DNA of 64,000 nucleotides from Streptomyces sp. SCL15-4 (GTDB lineage Bacteria; Actinomycetota; Actinomycetes; Streptomycetales; Streptomycetaceae): the NCBI RefSeq assembly GCF_033366695.1, contig NZ_JAOBTQ010000001.1, positions 930,001-994,000 of the forward strand, read 5' to 3'. The position numbers and the translations under genes were made by a program. This document shows positions 40,725-50,451 of this stretch, piece by piece. Under the pieces are notes generated by a model, which did no database searches, was not told the origin of the DNA, and worked only from the letters and a program-made list of their open reading frames with translations. Each line of letters starts with the position of its first letter. The first letter of the stretch is position 1.

Positions 40725-41618
40725 TCAGACGACCAGCACCCGGCGTCCGCGCGTGTGGCCGGCCTGGCTGTCGACGTGTGCCGCCGCGGCCTCGGCGAGC
40801 GGGTATGCCTTCTCGACCGGGATGCGGAGCTTTCCCCGCGAGATGAGGCCGACGGCCTCGGCGAGCGCCTCCGGCACGCTCCCGGCCACGCCGGAGAACC
40901 GGACACCGAACCTCGGCGCGTCGAGATCGGCGATGGAGATCACCTTCCGCGCGTCCCCGGTCAGCTCGACGAGCCCGCGGATCACGCCGGAGCCGGCCAG
41001 GTCGAGAGCCGCGTCGACACGGCCGAGCGCCCGCACCCGCTCGGCCCAGCCCTCGCCGTACGTCGTGGCCAGGGCACCCAGGCTCCGCAGGTAGTCCTGG
41101 TTCGCGGCCCCGGCCGTACCGATCACCTTGATGCCACGGTCACGGGCGATCTGCAGCACCGCCGATCCGACTCCTCCGGACGCGCCGCTGACCAGCAGCG
41201 TCTGCCCGGGCCGCACACCGACCTCGCGGATGACGCGCAGCGCGGTCTCCACCACGGAGGGATACCCGGCCGCCTCCTCGAAGGTCAGCCCCTCGGGCAT
41301 ACGGGCCCAGGCCGACAGCACGGCGAACTCGGCGTACGTGCTCGCACCCTCGCCGAACACACGGTCGCCGACCGCGACCCCTCCGACGCCCGCACCGACC
41401 TCGTCCACCACCCCGGCGGCGTCCAGCCCGACTCCTGAGGGCAGCTCGGTCGGATGGGCCCCCAGGACCTGGCCTTCACGGATCCTCCAGTCGACGGGGT
41501 TCACGCCCGCCGCCCGCACGGCGATGCGCACCTGGCCGGGGCCCGCGTGGGGCTCCTCGGCATCGATGAGTCGCAGGACGTCCGGGCCGCCGAACTCGGC
41601 GAAGCTCACTTTTTTCAT
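40725..41618 (-). CDS. NADPH:quinone oxidoreductase-type MDR family enzyme
   Basis: The 297-residue protein is a zinc-independent medium-chain dehydrogenase (QOR type) with GAGVGGVAVGDRVFGEG, the cofactor loop LLVSGASGGVGSAVLQIARD and no structural zinc cysteines. It would reduce quinones or reactive carbonyls with NADPH. The gene is divergent from a TetR gene 69 bp away, with a perfect palindrome just before its start (41630-41648). The start at 41618 has no evident Shine-Dalgarno, so translation may begin with a short leader. Expression should be induced when the TetR ligand, perhaps a quinone or electrophile, appears. Confidence 0.9.
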   Translation of the reverse strand: MKKVSFAEFGGPDVLRLIDAEEPHAGPGQVRIAVRAAGVNPVDWRIREGQVLGAHPTELPSGVGLDAAGVVDEVGAGVGGVAVGDRVFGEGASTYAEFAVLSAWARMPEGLTFEEAAGYPSVVETALRVIREVGVRPGQTLLVSGASGGVGSAVLQIARDRGIKVIGTAGAANQDYLRSLGALATTYGEGWAERVRALGRVDAALDLAGSGVIRGLVELTGDARKVISIADLDAPRFGVRFSGVAGSVPEALAEAVGLISRGKLRIPVEKAYPLAEAAAAHVDSQAGHTRGRRVLVV

Positions 41619-41629
41619 GCGGCGAACAT

Positions 41630-41664
41630 AACACTAACGGTTAGTGTTTTGGACTCGTTAGTGA
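41630..41664. promoter_or_regulatory. TetR operator between QOR and TetR genes
   Basis: AACACTAAC-G-GTTAGTGTT (41630-41648) is a perfect 9-1-9 palindrome. A further half-site GTTAGTGA is at 41657-41664. The arrangement between divergent genes is classical for TetR autoregulation. Confidence 0.88.
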
Positions 41665-41687
41665 TGTGCACCTGATAGCGTGAGGTC

Positions 41688-42293
41688 ATGACCGTGCCGA
41701 CCGGACGCCGTGAGCGCAAGAAGGCCGCGACCCGCCAGAAGATCGCCGACGCCGCGCTGCGGCTCTTCCTGGAACGCGGATACGACGCGGTAGGCATCCG
41801 CGATGTGGCTGCCGAGGCCGACGTGGCCGTCACCACGCTCTTCTCTCACTTCGCCTCGAAAGAGGCCCTGGTCTTCGAGCAGGACGCGGACTTCGAGCAA
41901 CGCCTCACGCGGGCGGTCACCGACCGGGCGCCACACGAGCCGCTCGTCCCCGCGCTGCGCCGGGAGATCCAGGCCCTGGTGCGCCACTGCACGGCGGACA
42001 GCGCCGCCCCGATCTGGCGCATGATCGACGCGTCACCCGCGCTGCGGAAGTACGAGGAGTCGATGAGGCTGCGCCACGCGGAGTCGCTGGCGACGGCCAT
42101 CGCCGCCGCTCCCGGACCGTCACGGACCACAACGGCCTGCCGGGCGATCGCGAGATTCGCGATCGACGCCTATTCACTGGCTCGTGAGACGGCCGACCCG
42201 AAGGCCGCGGTGGACGAGGTCTTCCGGATGATCGAGGCGGCCTGGGAGGCCACCGCCCCCTCCGCGCACCCGACCGGCACGGCGGGTCCATAG
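41688..42293 (+). CDS. TetR-family repressor
   Basis: The 201-residue protein has an N-terminal TetR HTH (about 12-58, RQKIADAALRLFLERGYDAVGIRDVAAEADVAVTTLFSHFASKEAL) and a helical ligand domain. It should bind the palindrome at 41630-41648 and control both itself and the divergent QOR. The ATG at 41688 is preceded by TGAGGT. The ligand is unknown; residues in the C-terminal half are not diagnostic. Confidence 0.92.
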   Translation: MTVPTGRRERKKAATRQKIADAALRLFLERGYDAVGIRDVAAEADVAVTTLFSHFASKEALVFEQDADFEQRLTRAVTDRAPHEPLVPALRREIQALVRHCTADSAAPIWRMIDASPALRKYEESMRLRHAESLATAIAAAPGPSRTTTACRAIARFAIDAYSLARETADPKAAVDEVFRMIEAAWEATAPSAHPTGTAGP

Positions 42294-42346
42294 CCAGGAC
42301 ACGTCCGCCCGGCGCCGGCCCCGCCACCCGCATGCCCGAGTCCGCC

Positions 42347-42377
42347 TTGACTTCGAGTGCGCTTCAGCTCGTAGCGT
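42347..42377 (+). promoter_or_regulatory. MerR-type promoter (19-bp spacer) of the aldo/keto reductase
   Basis: TTGACT (42347-42352) and TAGCGT (42372-42377) are separated by exactly 19 bp, the spacing used by MerR/SoxR activators that untwist DNA. The spacer has only an imperfect dyad. No MerR gene is adjacent. Confidence 0.6.
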
Positions 42378-42416
42378 CGCCGGAGAGACGACAGCCCAGT
42401 GTGCGAAAGGAACCTC

Positions 42417-43406
<990 letters not shown>

Positions 43407-43409
43407 CGA

Positions 43410-43736
43410 TCAGGCCGTAGGGCCGCCGGAGCGCTCCCGGCGGCCCCGGGCCGAGACCACCGCGAGGTCCACCGCCGCCGCCGGCGCGAGGAGGCCGCAG
43501 ACCACCGCGAGGGCGGTCAGCGGGCCGGTGCCCGGGCTGTCATCCGGGCCCTGGTGCGCGGCCCGGAGCGCGAAGGCGGCGGTCGCCGCGGCGAAGACGG
43601 GAAGGAAGACGGCGGACAGCAGCAGCCGCAGGCGGAGGGCGCTGCGCGCGGTGGCCGGTTCCCCGCCGCTGCGAGGAGTACGGCGGCCGGGCCCGGAGAT
43701 CGGTGCCGCCGGCCGTCCGTGCCGTCGCTCACCCAT
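43410..43736 (-). CDS. DUF6343-like small membrane protein
   Basis: The 108-residue product has an N-terminal basic stretch with GGEPATARSALRLRLLLSAVF, matching the DUF6343 signature (E-P-x-T-A-R-S-x-L-R-x-R). Two transmembrane helices follow (about 40-62 and 72-92) and a short basic tail. Function of the family is unknown. The ATG at 43736 has GGAGGAGCGGCGTC upstream. The gene overlaps the presumed terminator of the convergent aldo/keto reductase. Confidence 0.75.
   Translation of the reverse strand: MGERRHGRPAAPISGPGRRTPRSGGEPATARSALRLRLLLSAVFLPVFAAATAAFALRAAHQGPDDSPGTGPLTALAVVCGLLAPAAAVDLAVVSARGRRERSGGPTA
43420..43446 (+). terminator. Hairpin 14 bases beyond the aldo/keto reductase stop
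   Basis: 10-bp perfect stem (43420-43429 with 43437-43446) that lies inside the 3' coding end of the convergent DUF6343 gene. Confidence 0.5.
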
Positions 43737-44047
43737 GACGCCGCTCCTCCATGACACGCCTCCCTCGCCGGGTGCCCTGACCGCGTAACCAGCGCCGGAG
43801 CGGTGAACCGGAGGGCTTGTGAGGAACCCCACGCGGGTGCCGACGGGCCTGCTCGGAGGGCGTTTTCCCGGCTCCGCGGGGCCGGTCGGAGACCGGTGCG
43901 GCGATGACTGGGCCCTCGCGTCTGCCACCATGGTCGGCGCCCTGACCAGGCGACCCGACCGTGCGACGCAGCCGGCCCCGCGGGCCCCGCCGGTCTCTCT
44001 TCCGCTCCTTGGTTGTCGAGTATCCCGCCGTGCCCCGTGCCTCTGCC
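43737..44047. other. Divergent intergenic region DUF6343 / MFS
   Basis: These 311 bases must contain both promoters. No convincing promoter or operator was found. The MFS start has no visible Shine-Dalgarno, so its true start could be slightly upstream, such as the GTG at 44030. Confidence 0.4.
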
Positions 44048-45361
44048 ATGTCCACGCCCGCCCACGCCCTTCCTGCCTCGCGTTCGCCGTGGCGGTCCCT
44101 GCGCCACCGCGGAATGCGCTGGTGGTCGGCGGCCAACTTCGTCTCCAATGCCGGTACGTGGATGCAGCTCACCGTGCAGAACCTCCTCGTGCTGCACCTC
44201 ACGGGCTCGGCCGCGGCGACCGGGCTGTCGATGTCCGTCCAGGCGGCGCCCGCGCTGCTGGTGAGCCTGCTCGGCGGCGCGGCGGTGGACCGCTGGCCCC
44301 GGAAGCTGACGGTCGCCGTCAGTCAGGCGCTGCTCGGCGCGGTCGCCTTCACCACGGCACTGCTCGTGGCGCTGGACCGGATCGACATGACGACCCTGCT
44401 GGTGCTGGCCGCCGTGACCGGCGTCATCGCCACCGTCGACGGGCCGGCCTGTGCGCTGCTCGGCAACGATCTCGTGCCCGTGCCGGACGTGCCGTCGGCG
44501 ATCGGGGTGGGCGCGCTGGTGCACAGCGCGGGGCGGCTGGCCGGCACCGCGCTGGCCGCAGTGGCCGTCGGCTTCCTCGGCACGGCCTCCGCGTACGCCG
44601 CCAACGGGCTGTCGTTCCTGTTCGTGGCCTCGGTGGTGCCGTTCCTGCGCCCGGCTCCCGGGGCCGCCGGGGAACGGGCGGCCGGGCCGCGGGCGACGCC
44701 GGAGGGCGCCGGGATGTCCGTGCGGGAGGGTGTGGCCTTCTTCGTGCGCAGGCCCCGGCTGGTCGCTCTCGCGGGCATCACGGGTCTCAGCTCCGTCTTC
44801 GGCCGCAACTACGGCCTGACCCTCGCCGTCCTCGTCACCGGTCCGCTCGCCGGCGGCGCCGGGGCGTTCGGCACGGTCTCCACGGTGCTGGCCGTCGGCG
44901 GCATCATCGGCGCGGTGCTCGGCGCCCGGCTGCGCAGTCCGTCCGTGCGCACCGTGGGCCTGCTCGCGGCGGCGGGCGGCCTGCTCCAGGTGGTGGCCGG
45001 TCTGTCGCCGTCGCTGGTGGTGCTGCTGGTGCTGGTGCTGCCGATGGCGGTCGTGGAGTCCGTCTCCGACACCGCCGGTACGGCGGTGCTCCAGACCGAT
45101 CCGCCGCCGCATCTGCGCGGCCGGGTGCTCGGGGTGTGGAGCAGCGTCGGCACGGTGTGGAGCCTCGGCGGCCCCCCGCTGCTGGGTCTGCTGATGGAGT
45201 GGGCCGGGGCGCGCGGCGCCCTGGTGGCGGGCGGGCTGCTGATCGCCGGCTCGGTCGGCGCGGGCCTGCTGGCGCGCCGCCTCGGCGGCCCGGTGCCGGT
45301 GCCGGTGGTTGCCAGGGACGGCGAGGTGACCGGCCGCGAGGCCCTGGGCACGGCCGCCTGA
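44048..45361 (+). CDS. MFS exporter (MFS_3, enterobactin-exporter-like)
   Basis: The 437-residue protein has 12 hydrophobic helices with the loop 2-3 motif GGAAVDRWPRKLT, NFVSNAGTWMQLTVQNLL at the first helix and LRGRVLGVWSSVG in the second half, as in MFS_3 drug or siderophore exporters (EntS, MefA type). Substrate unknown. The ATG at 44048 is chosen because it precedes the first basic segment; ribosome-site evidence is weak. It is convergent with the phosphoesterase. Confidence 0.87.
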   Translation: MSTPAHALPASRSPWRSLRHRGMRWWSAANFVSNAGTWMQLTVQNLLVLHLTGSAAATGLSMSVQAAPALLVSLLGGAAVDRWPRKLTVAVSQALLGAVAFTTALLVALDRIDMTTLLVLAAVTGVIATVDGPACALLGNDLVPVPDVPSAIGVGALVHSAGRLAGTALAAVAVGFLGTASAYAANGLSFLFVASVVPFLRPAPGAAGERAAGPRATPEGAGMSVREGVAFFVRRPRLVALAGITGLSSVFGRNYGLTLAVLVTGPLAGGAGAFGTVSTVLAVGGIIGAVLGARLRSPSVRTVGLLAAAGGLLQVVAGLSPSLVVLLVLVLPMAVVESVSDTAGTAVLQTDPPPHLRGRVLGVWSSVGTVWSLGGPPLLGLLMEWAGARGALVAGGLLIAGSVGAGLLARRLGGPVPVPVVARDGEVTGREALGTAA

Positions 45362-45377
45362 CGGGCCCCGCCCGGGG

Positions 45378-46109
45378 TCAGGCCGCCGTACCGGGCAGGT
45401 GGTACACGTGGAAGGCCTGTCCGATCACCGGCTGGGCGACATTGCGCACGCGGACCCCGCCGGTGGTCATGCCGTGCTCGGTGCCGGCGTGGGCATGACC
45501 GTGTACGGCGAGATCGGCGCCCGCGGTGTCGATCGCCTCGGCGAGCAGATAGCTGCCGAGGAACGGATAGATCTCCAGCGGCTCCCCGGCCAGCGTGTCG
45601 GGCACCGGCGAGAAGTGGGTCAGCGCGATGCGGACGTCGCAGTCCTGCTCCTCCAGCTCCTTCAGGGCGCTGTGCAGGCCGTCGGCGCACCGGCGGGTGT
45701 AGCGGACGAACTCCTTCATCAGGGGTTCGCCGAACTCTCCGGCGCAGCGGCCGACGAAACCGCCGCCGAAGCCCTTGGTGCCGGCCACTCCGATCCGGGC
45801 GCCGTCGGCGGTGACGACGGCGGCCTGTCCTTCGAGGACGTGGGCGCCGGCGTCCCGGAGGATCGCGGTGACCTCCTCGGGCCGTTCGTCGTGGTGGTCG
45901 TGGTTGCCGAGTACGGCGACGACGGGCACCCCGAGGTCCTTGATCTCGCGGGCGACGACCGCGGCCTCCTCCGGTGTGCCGTGCCGGGTGAGGTCGCCGG
46001 CGAGCAGCAGCACGTCGGCGCACGCGGGCAGGGTTTCGAAGGAGGAGCGCAGCGTGCCCTGGCTCTCGGGGCCCATGTGAATGTCCCCGACGGCCGCGAC
46101 GCGGATCAT
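45378..46109 (-). CDS. Calcineurin-like metallophosphoesterase
   Basis: The 243-residue product has the calcineurin-like metal motifs: AVGDIHMG, LLAGDLTRHG, VLGNHDHH, ALTHFSP and HGHAHAG. It hydrolyses phosphoesters; nucleotide, nucleic acid or lipid substrate cannot be told. It is the last gene of a three-gene operon with a BON-domain protein (ATGA overlap at 46106-46109) and a nucleotidyltransferase. That pairing suggests that it reverses or processes the nucleotidyl modification. Confidence 0.88.
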   Translation of the reverse strand: MIRVAAVGDIHMGPESQGTLRSSFETLPACADVLLLAGDLTRHGTPEEAAVVAREIKDLGVPVVAVLGNHDHHDERPEEVTAILRDAGAHVLEGQAAVVTADGARIGVAGTKGFGGGFVGRCAGEFGEPLMKEFVRYTRRCADGLHSALKELEEQDCDVRIALTHFSPVPDTLAGEPLEIYPFLGSYLLAEAIDTAGADLAVHGHAHAGTEHGMTTGGVRVRNVAQPVIGQAFHVYHLPGTAA

Positions 46110-46384
46110 GTCAGGTCCTCTCCGTGGTCGGGCGAGGCCGTCCCGGCGATGAGCAGGTCGCTGTGGACCGGGTGCCCCGCCAGTTCCTCGCGGGCCATGC
46201 GCAGGATGTCGTCCCGGCACTGGGTGGACGGCACGGTGCCGGTGAGCAGGACGACGTCGCCGCGCAGTTCGAGTCGTACGCCGAGTTCGCCGAGCTGCCC
46301 GGAGGCGAGGTGGTCGGCGAGATGGGCGACGCGGTAGTCGAGGTTCCCGGCCGCCGGCGGGGGCGGCGGGCTCGTGTCGGTCAT
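46106..46384 (-). CDS. Small BON-domain protein
   Basis: The 92-residue protein has a Pro-rich leader (1-12) and one BON domain (LDYRVAHLADHLASG, LRGDVVLLTGTVPSTQCRDDI). BON domains bind phospholipid or other hydrophobic ligands and often sit at membranes. No signal peptide is seen, so it is cytosolic here, which is unusual. Both ends form ATGA overlaps with neighbours. Confidence 0.75.
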   Translation of the reverse strand: MTDTSPPPPPAAGNLDYRVAHLADHLASGQLGELGVRLELRGDVVLLTGTVPSTQCRDDILRMAREELAGHPVHSDLLIAGTASPDHGEDLT

Positions 46385-47280
46385 GGCTGCCCCTCCTGGG
46401 CGTCGATCACGTTCAGCCGTTCGAGGAGGAAGAGGAAGGCGGCGGGCATCGGCTCGGTGCCGCAGGCCGTGCGGACCGTGTCCCAGTCGACCTTCTCGCG
46501 GACGGCGCGGGCCACCGGCAGCACGGAGCCGAAGTCGCAGTAGTGCTCGGAGAAGGCGCTGATCAGGCTCCGGATCAGGTCGGTCGGGCTGAGCACGGGC
46601 ATGAGCACCGAGTCGACGGGCAGGACGTGGGCCCGGTCGAGCATCTCCCGGGTGACGGGCTGGTGGGCCAGGGAGAAGATGATGTCGACGTTCTGCCCGT
46701 GGCAGGTGGTCTTGATCAGCCAGTCCTCCGGCGGGACCCGTACGTCGAGTCCGGCCTGCCGCAGGCTGGCGGCCACCGCCTCGGCGTCGTCGGGGAGGAT
46801 GGCGAAGTCGGCGTCGTGCTGGAGGTAGCGGCTGCCGCCGTGGGCGTAGACGGCGACGCTTCCGGCGAGCGCGAAGGGGTGTCCCGCGCGTTTGAGGAGG
46901 GCGCCGATCTGCTTGGCGGCCTCCAGGATCGCCTGGCTCCGGTCGTGCGGCAGTTCCGCCGGCTCCGGGCCGGAGGCGACCGCCGGCTCGATCGGCTCCG
47001 GGCCGTTCGCGGGCCCGTCCTCGGCGGCCTGGGAAGCGGCAGCGGGCCGGGGCCCGGGCGGCTCGGAAGCGGAAGCGGGCCGTGGCTCGGGCGGCTTGGA
47101 AGCGGGGCGTGGCCCGGCCGGACCGGAAGCGGATGCGGGTCGCGGCTCAAGCGAACCGGAAGCGGACGTGAGTGGTGGCTCGGTGGGGGTGGGCGCGTGG
47201 CCCGGCTCCTCGGGGGCGAGGCGGAGTTCGGTGAACTCCGGTCGCCGGAGGTGCGTGGTGTCCTCCCCGTCGTGCGTCAT
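46381..47280 (-). CDS. Nucleotidyltransferase-fold protein with disordered repeat N terminus
   Basis: The 299-residue product has a Pro/Ala/Ser-rich N terminus (about 30-115) with repeated PRPAS units, then a minimal nucleotidyltransferase domain: LAGSVAVYAHGGSRYLQHDADFAI with the GS and D-x-D metal motif, and a C-terminal part with SEHYCDFG. It resembles AbiEii-like and small NTase toxins or modifiers, but no antitoxin partner is visible. It heads the operon with BON and phosphoesterase genes. Target unknown. Start ATG 47280 with GGAGAGGTC. Confidence 0.72.
   Translation of the reverse strand: MTHDGEDTTHLRRPEFTELRLAPEEPGHAPTPTEPPLTSASGSLEPRPASASGPAGPRPASKPPEPRPASASEPPGPRPAAASQAAEDGPANGPEPIEPAVASGPEPAELPHDRSQAILEAAKQIGALLKRAGHPFALAGSVAVYAHGGSRYLQHDADFAILPDDAEAVAASLRQAGLDVRVPPEDWLIKTTCHGQNVDIIFSLAHQPVTREMLDRAHVLPVDSVLMPVLSPTDLIRSLISAFSEHYCDFGSVLPVARAVREKVDWDTVRTACGTEPMPAAFLFLLERLNVIDAQEGQP
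47025..47185. repeat. Tandem degenerate repeats in NTase N-terminal coding
   Basis: At least four units of 10-13 codons encoding PRPAS-A/K-x-x-E/P occur back to back. They make a Pro/Ala/Ser-rich, probably disordered linker. Confidence 0.7.
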
Positions 47281-47381
47281 GACCTCTCCATTCGGCACCC
47301 TTGCGACCCGGGCCGCCTGATCGGCCCGGGGGTCGTACGGGTACCCGGGGCGCCGCCCGCGACACGGCGCCCGGCAAGGGT

Positions 47382-48932
47382 TCACTCCTCCACGACGAGC
47401 GCCGGCGTGCCGGCGGTGAGGATCTCCCCGCGGAAGAAGGCCGGATGGCGGCGTCGCATCACCAGCATGATCACCGCGCCGAGGAGCAGCAGGCCGACCC
47501 CGATGACGAAGACGGAGCCGATGCCGAGGACGGCGGAGCCGCTGCCGTAGGCCGGGTCCCACATGTCGTACAGCGTCTTGCCGAACACGGCGGTGAGCAG
47601 CAGTCCGCCGAGCACCGGGAAGACGCCCTTGAAGAGGGCGTCGCGGGCGGAGCGGGTGAGGTCGCGGCGGAAGAACCAGGCGCAGGCGAACGCGGTCAGC
47701 GCGTAGTAGAAGCAGATCATCAGGCCGAGGGCGTAGATGGTGTCGACCAGGACGTGCTCGCTGAGCAGCGACATCACCGCGTAGAAGACGCCGGTGGCGA
47801 TGCCGGCGGTGACGGTGGCCCGGCCGGGGGTGCGGAACCGTTCGTGGACGCGGGCGTAGGAGGCGGGCAGGGCCTGGTACGTCGACATGGCGAGCACCGT
47901 GCGGGCGACCGGGATGAAGGTGGTCTGGAGGCTGGCGGCGGCCGAGGCGAGGACGGCGGCGAAGAGCAGGATGCCGCAGAGGTGGCCCATGACCGGGCCG
48001 GCCAGGGCGGCGAAGACGTTGTCGGAGGTGTCCGGGTTGGCCAGGCCCAGGCCGTGGGTGCCGGAGCCGACGGCCATCTGGGCGGCGACACCGGTGACGA
48101 GGTAGGAGCCGACCAGGACGACCATGGCGATCAGGGCGGCCCGGCCCGGGGTCTTCTCGCTGCCGACCGTCTCCTCGTTGGCGGTCAGACAGGTGTCCCA
48201 GCCCCAGTACATGAAGATCGACAGGGACAGTCCGGCGCTGAAGGAGGCGAAGGAGTCCACCGCGAAGGGGTTGAGCCAGGACCAGGAGAAGCCGGTGTGT
48301 CCGGGGAAGGCGCCGGTGCGGGCCTTGTCCAGGGCCAGGGCGACGAAGAGGACGAGCACCACGAGCTGGAGACCCACCAGCGCGTACTGCACGCCCTTCG
48401 TCGTGGTCATGCCCCGGTAGCTGATCGCGGTGGCGGCGGCGATCAGGGCCAGGCAGGTGAGGATGTGCACGGCCTTGTCGCCGTCGAGGCCGGAGACGGC
48501 GTCGCTGCCGGTGATCTCTCCGGCGAGCAGCCAGAAGTAGGTGGTGGCGACGCCGGCGAGGTTGGACAGCACGATCACGGTGGCGATGACCAGGCCCCAG
48601 CCGCACATCCAGCCGACGTGCGGGCCGAACGCCTTGACCGTCCAGGTGAAGGAGGTGCCGCAGTCGGGCACGGCCTTGTTCAGTTCACGGTAGGCGAAGG
48701 CGACCAGCAGCATCGGGAGGAAGCCGGCGAGGAAGACGGCCGGCATGTGCAGGCCGACCTCGCCCGCGGTGGAGCCGAGCGTGGAGGTGAGGCAGTAGAC
48801 CGGGGCCACGGTGGACAGACCGATGACCGCGCTGCCCAGCAGGCCGATGGAATCGCCGCCGAGGCCCTTGCTCCGTACTCCGTCGCCAGGTGCCGTGTCA
48901 GGGGGGTCCGGCGTCATTGCCGTCTGTGTCAT
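47382..48932 (-). CDS. APC-family amino acid permease
   Basis: The 516-residue protein has 12 or more transmembrane helices of the APC superfamily, with GLGGDSIGLLGSAVIGLSTVAP at the start and AFAYRELNKAVPDCGTSFTW in helix 2-3. It should import an amino acid or amine with a cation. The ATG at 48932 or 48917 is possible; neither has a strong ribosome site. It is 101 bp upstream of the NTase operon on the same strand. Confidence 0.87.
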   Translation of the reverse strand: MTQTAMTPDPPDTAPGDGVRSKGLGGDSIGLLGSAVIGLSTVAPVYCLTSTLGSTAGEVGLHMPAVFLAGFLPMLLVAFAYRELNKAVPDCGTSFTWTVKAFGPHVGWMCGWGLVIATVIVLSNLAGVATTYFWLLAGEITGSDAVSGLDGDKAVHILTCLALIAAATAISYRGMTTTKGVQYALVGLQLVVLVLFVALALDKARTGAFPGHTGFSWSWLNPFAVDSFASFSAGLSLSIFMYWGWDTCLTANEETVGSEKTPGRAALIAMVVLVGSYLVTGVAAQMAVGSGTHGLGLANPDTSDNVFAALAGPVMGHLCGILLFAAVLASAAASLQTTFIPVARTVLAMSTYQALPASYARVHERFRTPGRATVTAGIATGVFYAVMSLLSEHVLVDTIYALGLMICFYYALTAFACAWFFRRDLTRSARDALFKGVFPVLGGLLLTAVFGKTLYDMWDPAYGSGSAVLGIGSVFVIGVGLLLLGAVIMLVMRRRHPAFFRGEILTAGTPALVVEE

Positions 48933-49181
48933 GACACAGCACGCTAAATGCTGCGATTTCGGTTGAAGGTGGTTCAGAACACCCGCGAAGTGCCTTTGTT
49001 TCGTAGGCCGAATTGGCAAACCAGCCGGTATTTGAATGGAGAATGACGCTAGTCGATCCGCTTGATGAAGGCAAGGCGATCACCGTCCGGTATTCGGGAA
49101 CCGAAGAGCCACCCGGAATGTCCGATTCCAATTCTTCCGGTGTGACGTGCGTCGCTTCCACCCCGGGCGCACGCTGGGGTC

Positions 49182-50303
49182 ATGGCATCCCGGCCCGGAC
49201 GCGCACGACCGCGGCAGCCGTGGCAGTCGGCGCGCGCGCTGCCGGCCCTCCCCGTCGCGCTCATCGCGGTGATCACCGTGGTGGACATGCGGGCGCCCTA
49301 CGACGTCCACCTCGGCCCGGCCCTGGTGATCGCCCCCGCGCTCACTCCTTCCTTCGCCGGCCCCCGCACCACCGCCGGCATCGGTGCCCTCGCGGTCGCC
49401 GCGCAGCTGCTCATCGGCGTCACCCACGGCGGGCTCGGCACCACGAACCACATCGTGCAGATCGTCACCCTCGCCGTCCTCGTGGTGCTCACCGTCGTCT
49501 ACAGCGCCCTGCGCGAGCGGCGGCAGGCGCAGCTGGCCCGGGTCCGCACGGTCGCCGAGGCCGCGCAGCACGTCCTGATGTGGCCGCTGCCCGAGCGCAT
49601 CGGCACGCTGCGGATCGCCTCGCTGTACCTGGCCGCCGAGGACGAGGCCCAGATCGGCGGCGACCTGTACGCGGCGGCGGCGTGCGACGGCACGGTACGG
49701 ATGCTGATCGGGGACGTCCGGGGCAAGGGGCTGCCCGCCATCGGGGAGGCGGCGCTGCTGCTCGGCGCCTTCCGGGAGAGCGCGCACCGGCACATCCCGC
49801 TGACGGAACTGGCCACCGCCCTGGACCAGAGCATCACCCGCTACGCCGCCGAGCTGGACCCGCCGGAGGAGGAGGGCGAGCGGTTCGCCACCGCGCTGCT
49901 CGTGGAGATCCCGGACCGCGACCCGGTGACCCGGATGACCAGCTGCGGCCATCCGCCGCCGCTGCTGCTGGGCCCCGGCCACGTCGTCACGGCCCCGGCC
50001 CTGCATCCGTCGCCGCCGCTCGGGGTGCAGTACGGCATCGGGCACACGCTGGACGTGTTCTCCTTCGAGCCGGGCGACACGCTGCTGCTGTACACCGACG
50101 GGGTCGTGGAGGCCCGGGACGCGCACGGCCGGTTCTATCCGCTCGCCGACCGGGTCGCGCGGTGGACCGGGGACAGCCCTCAGGCGCTGTTGCACCACCT
50201 GCGGCGCGACCTGCTCGCCCACGCCGGCGGCCGGCTCGGCGACGACGCCGCTCTCGTCGCCCTGCACCGCGCTCCCGCCGAGCGCCGCCGCCACCACGGG
50301 TGA
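49182..50303 (+). CDS. Membrane PP2C/SpoIIE phosphatase
   Basis: The 373-residue protein has three to four transmembrane helices (about 20-110) and a short linker. A SpoIIE PP2C domain follows (about 145-365) with EDEAQIGGDLYAAAACDG, LIGDVRGKGLPAIGEA, LLLYTDGVVEARD and DDAALVAL. It would dephosphorylate an anti-anti-sigma factor, possibly sensing through the membrane part. No cognate sigma-regulator is adjacent. Confidence 0.88.
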   Translation: MASRPGRARPRQPWQSARALPALPVALIAVITVVDMRAPYDVHLGPALVIAPALTPSFAGPRTTAGIGALAVAAQLLIGVTHGGLGTTNHIVQIVTLAVLVVLTVVYSALRERRQAQLARVRTVAEAAQHVLMWPLPERIGTLRIASLYLAAEDEAQIGGDLYAAAACDGTVRMLIGDVRGKGLPAIGEAALLLGAFRESAHRHIPLTELATALDQSITRYAAELDPPEEEGERFATALLVEIPDRDPVTRMTSCGHPPPLLLGPGHVVTAPALHPSPPLGVQYGIGHTLDVFSFEPGDTLLLYTDGVVEARDAHGRFYPLADRVARWTGDSPQALLHHLRRDLLAHAGGRLGDDAALVALHRAPAERRRHHG

Positions 50304-50451
50304 GGGGCCGCCGGCGGGGCGGCGGGGGCGTTCACCCGTCCGTGTGGCGATGTTCAGCCCGGAGGGTGGCCCGGCACGGCGCGGCATTGCGAGAATCTGC
50401 GGCGCCCGACGCCGGACTTCCCCGCCCGCCCGGACCCGAGTGAGGTTCCCG

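Noticed and set aside
46381..47280. Abortive-infection toxin-antitoxin system based on the NTase
   Set aside because: There is no antitoxin-type partner; the neighbours are a BON protein and a phosphoesterase. The NTase family resemblance alone is not enough for a defence call.
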